Source: HGM13006 sp964518645 (lineage in GTDB: Bacteria; Bacillota; Clostridia; Oscillospirales; Oscillospiraceae). From it: 7,859 nucleotides of DNA. Position 1 is the first letter of the stretch; every line of letters begins with the position of its first letter. Positions 6,271 through 7,859 of the stretch are shown piece after piece. Under the pieces are notes generated by a model. It saw nothing but the letters and a program-made list of their open reading frames with translations. It was not told the DNA's origin and made no database searches. The position numbers and the translations under genes are program-made. The stretch spans positions 1 through 7,859 of the forward strand of contig CAZFGL010000103.1 of assembly GCA_964518645.1 (NCBI GenBank). The letters are read 5' to 3'.

Positions 6271-7224
6271 ATGAAAAAGATCATTTCGTCTGTGGCGATT
6301 TGGGTGATCCTGCTCCATGGTACAGTGTACGGAGGGGTGCCGGAAAAACTGATGGCGGTGGGGCAGGCCGTGGGGATTGATGTGAAATGTTCCGGTTTGC
6401 TGGTGGTGGGGTTTTCTGAGAAGTCACCGGCAAGAGAAAGCGGGCTACATCGGGGAGATCTGATCATTCAGGTGGATGGTATGGATGTATCTGACCCGGG
6501 GATGTTTCGGGAGATGCTTCAGGATAAAGCGCAGGTGACTCTTACAGCACTGCGAAAAAGTAAACCCCAGAGCTTTCTGGTGCGTCCCCGGGAGACAGAT
6601 GGCGTGGAAATGATCGGTGCCAGTGTCAAATCTGAGATGGCCGGAATTGGCACGATCACCTATTATGATCCCGACACAGGCTCTTTTGGTGCACTGGGCC
6701 ACGGTGTGACAGATGGAGATTCAGCGAAGCTGTTTCCGGTACAGGATGGATATATCTGCAAAGCAACGATCCTGACGGTGGATCGGGGCCGGGCTGGAAC
6801 CCCGGGAATGTTACAGGGGGCCTTTGAGAACGACCAAAGGCTTGGCAGAATTACAAAAAACACAAGTCGGGGCATATTTGGGGTTATGAATCAGATGCCC
6901 AGAGGAGAACTTCTGCCGATTGCGGAGGGGCATGAGGTAGTACCCGGATCAGCGGAAGTTCTTTGTAATGTGGAAGGAAACTGGGTGGAACGGTATCAGG
7001 TTGAAATAGAGCGGGTTTATCCACAGGGGGATGGAAAGGATATGACAGTGCGAATTTGCGATGAACAGCTGTTGAAACTGACAGGGGGGATTGTACAGGG
7101 GATGAGCGGCAGTCCGATCATTCAGGACGGGAAATTGGTCGGCGCGGTGACCCATGTTTTAGTCAATGACCCGACGCGGGGGTACGGCATTTTCATTGAA
7201 AATATGCTGGAGGCGGCGGGATAA
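6271..7224 (+). CDS. SpoIVB-type serine peptidase (S55 family) with PDZ domain, compact form
   Basis: SpoIVB is secreted from the forespore during sporulation and cuts SpoIVFA, releasing the protease that activates pro-sigma-K. This copy has 317 residues against 425 in B. subtilis. Residues 1-20 look like a signal peptide or membrane anchor (KK then a hydrophobic stretch 4-15). A PDZ domain spans about 42-106 (GLLVVGFSEKSPARESGLHR). The peptidase part carries FGALGHGVTD with catalytic H144, D264 fifteen residues before the serine as in B. subtilis, and GMSGSPI with catalytic S279, then THVLVNDPTRGYGIFIE. The triad appears complete. The shortening is in the region between the membrane segment and the PDZ domain. 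ATG 6271 has AAAGGAGAGG upstream; an in-frame start at 6100 lacks such a site. No spo0A or recN is adjacent, so this may be a paralogue rather than the sole spoIVB. Confidence 0.92.
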   Translation: MKKIISSVAIWVILLHGTVYGGVPEKLMAVGQAVGIDVKCSGLLVVGFSEKSPARESGLHRGDLIIQVDGMDVSDPGMFREMLQDKAQVTLTALRKSKPQSFLVRPRETDGVEMIGASVKSEMAGIGTITYYDPDTGSFGALGHGVTDGDSAKLFPVQDGYICKATILTVDRGRAGTPGMLQGAFENDQRLGRITKNTSRGIFGVMNQMPRGELLPIAEGHEVVPGSAEVLCNVEGNWVERYQVEIERVYPQGDGKDMTVRICDEQLLKLTGGIVQGMSGSPIIQDGKLVGAVTHVLVNDPTRGYGIFIENMLEAAG

Positions 7225-7227
7225 AAG

Positions 7228-7259
7228 AAATGCCAGAGGCGTTTTGTCTCTGGCATTTT
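7228..7259 (+). terminator. Rho-independent terminator after the SpoIVB-like gene
   Basis: AAATGCCAGAG (7228-7238) pairs with CTCTGGCATTT (7248-7258) around a nine-base loop, ending in a short run of four T. It starts 3 bases after the stop codon. The T run is short, so termination may be partial. Confidence 0.8.
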
Positions 7260-7278
7260 CTATGGGATGTGGTATAAT
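7250..7278 (+). promoter_or_regulatory. Sigma-A promoter for the cupin gene, overlapping the terminator stem
   Basis: TATAAT (7273-7278), preceded by TGG, is a consensus extended -10. At 17 bases spacing the -35 is CTGGCA (7250-7255), four of six matches to TTGACA, and it lies within the 3' arm of the preceding terminator. Transcription would begin near 7285, about 30 bases before the cupin start. Confidence 0.65.
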
Positions 7279-7313
7279 ATTTTTTGATTAAATGGGATTT
7301 GGAGGAATTAGCA

Positions 7314-7643
7314 ATGTTGATAGATTTTAACCTGAAAGAACAAATTACTATACCAGGAATGAATAGCGGGACTGGAATGATGACTGCAAAAATGTATATA
7401 GATGAACAGAGAAAGGTTATTCCATGCACTATTCATGCAGGTGGTTCTATAGGTTTGCACAAACATGAAACATCTGATGATATAAACTATGTATTATCCG
7501 GTAGTGGAAAGGCTATTTGTGACGGTCAGAAAGAATTTTTATCTGCTGGAACGTGTCATATATGTAAGAAAGGTTCTGAGCATAGTATTATGAATACGGG
7601 AGATGAAGACTTAGTATTGCTGACAGTTGTTGTAGAACGTTAA
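7314..7643 (+). CDS. Small single-domain cupin protein
   Basis: The protein has 109 residues, one cupin beta-barrel. Cupin motif 1 is GGSIGLHKHETSDDINYVLSG (43-63, overlapping), with metal-ligand candidates H49 and H51; the usual glutamate position holds D56. Motif 2 is AGTCHICKKGSEHSIMN (78-94) with ligand candidate H90; the usual proline is a lysine. A bound divalent metal is likely but the activity is unknown: such proteins include sugar isomerases, oxygenases and small-molecule sensors. ATG 7314 is chosen over an in-frame start at 7284 because GGAGG (7301-7305) lies 8 bases upstream. Three 60-base lines counted by hand inside the gene average about 35% G+C, against 55% for one line of glmM, and AGA, ATA and TTA codons are frequent. 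This points to a different origin from its neighbours. Confidence 0.85.
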   Translation: MLIDFNLKEQITIPGMNSGTGMMTAKMYIDEQRKVIPCTIHAGGSIGLHKHETSDDINYVLSGSGKAICDGQKEFLSAGTCHICKKGSEHSIMNTGDEDLVLLTVVVER

Positions 7644-7753
7644 ATTACCATTTATCAAGAGATGAATATCTTCTTTTGATAACTTCCAGTTTTTCAAGAA
7701 CTGAATAAGAACTACATAATAGCTGGAACGGCCTCAACTAATGACAATCACCC
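7644..7753. other. AT-rich spacer after cupin gene with a weak hairpin
   Basis: No gene is visible. ATCAAGAGA (7654-7662) can pair with TCTTTTGAT (7672-7680), nine pairs including one G-T, around a nine-base loop; no T run follows, so it is a poor terminator. AACTTCCAGT (7681-7690) repeats a 10-mer found upstream of the spoIVB-like gene at 6201-6210. Confidence 0.4.
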
Positions 7754-7819
7754 GTGAGTGACAGCCCCATCATCCAAAACGGCAAACTCATCGGAGCGGT
7801 GACCCACGTGTGAGTAAAT
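7754..7819 (+). pseudogene. Decayed remnant of a second spoIVB-like gene (catalytic-serine region)
   Basis: Translated from 7754 this stretch reads VSDSPIIQNGKLIGAVTHV, then a stop (TGA 7811-7813), then VN. It matches MSGSPIIQDGKLVGAVTHVLVN of the intact gene at 7103-7168. By hand 49 of 66 bases agree and most differences are at third codon positions, so the fragment descends from a copy that evolved as a functional protein before decay rather than from a recent local duplication. The glycine before the catalytic serine has become aspartate and a leucine codon has become TGA. Similarity stops abruptly upstream of 7754. Downstream, AATGATACCTACA (7821-7833) could be the N-D-P-T codons with one inserted base. 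No start, PDZ or histidine region is present here. Confidence 0.8.
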
Positions 7820-7859
7820 CAATGATACCTACATCTCAAAATGTCCTCACACTCAGCTA

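Noticed and set aside
7808..7852. GTGTGAG / CTCACAC inverted repeat near the window end
   Set aside because: Seven bases with a 31-base loop, partly inside the spoIVB remnant; not distinguishable from chance.
1..7859. CRISPR arrays, tRNA or rRNA genes, insertion sequences
   Set aside because: No regularly spaced repeats, cloverleaf, rRNA or transposase-like sequence was seen on either strand.

Overview
The window looks like chromosomal DNA of a spore-forming, anaerobic, moderately GC-rich member of the Firmicutes, probably a clostridial gut bacterium of the Oscillospiraceae type. The evidence is a SpoIVB sporulation peptidase, a Fe-S/FMN/FAD 'old yellow enzyme' oxidoreductase of the kind common in anaerobes, a CxxC-x17-CxxC zinc-ribbon protein, strong AGGAGG ribosome binding sites and consensus sigma-A promoters. 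The genus is inference.

Left part (1-3352, + strand): a tightly packed cluster of ruvC (3' end only), ruvA, ruvB and glmM. The gaps are 25, 12 and 10 bases, each holding a ribosome binding site, so one transcript is likely. RuvA, RuvB and RuvC migrate and resolve Holliday junctions. GlmM makes glucosamine-1-phosphate for peptidoglycan.

Middle (3353-4061): a near-perfect sigma-A promoter drives a leader of roughly 270 bases rich in hairpins, followed by a 91-aa four-CxxC zinc-ribbon protein with codon use typical of high expression. A strong terminator ends this unit. A second hairpin terminator 15 bases further on serves the convergent minus-strand gene. The leader is the best candidate for a structured RNA in the window.

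Right-centre (4062-6270): a 662-aa minus-strand oxidoreductase (TIM-barrel FMN domain, 4Fe-4S cysteines, FAD and NAD(P) Rossmann folds) with its own promoter. It diverges from the next gene across a 220-base AT-rich region with a 10-base direct repeat.

Right end (6271-7859): a compact 317-aa SpoIVB-type serine peptidase with a PDZ domain and intact catalytic triad, not followed by spo0A; a terminator; then a clearly AT-richer small cupin gene with its own promoter. Beyond it, at 7754-7819, lies a decayed fragment of a second, diverged spoIVB-like gene covering the catalytic-serine region and interrupted by a stop. The cupin gene and its AT-rich flank therefore sit between an intact spoIVB and a spoIVB remnant, which suggests past gene exchange or duplication and decay. 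No CRISPR array, tRNA, rRNA or transposase was seen.
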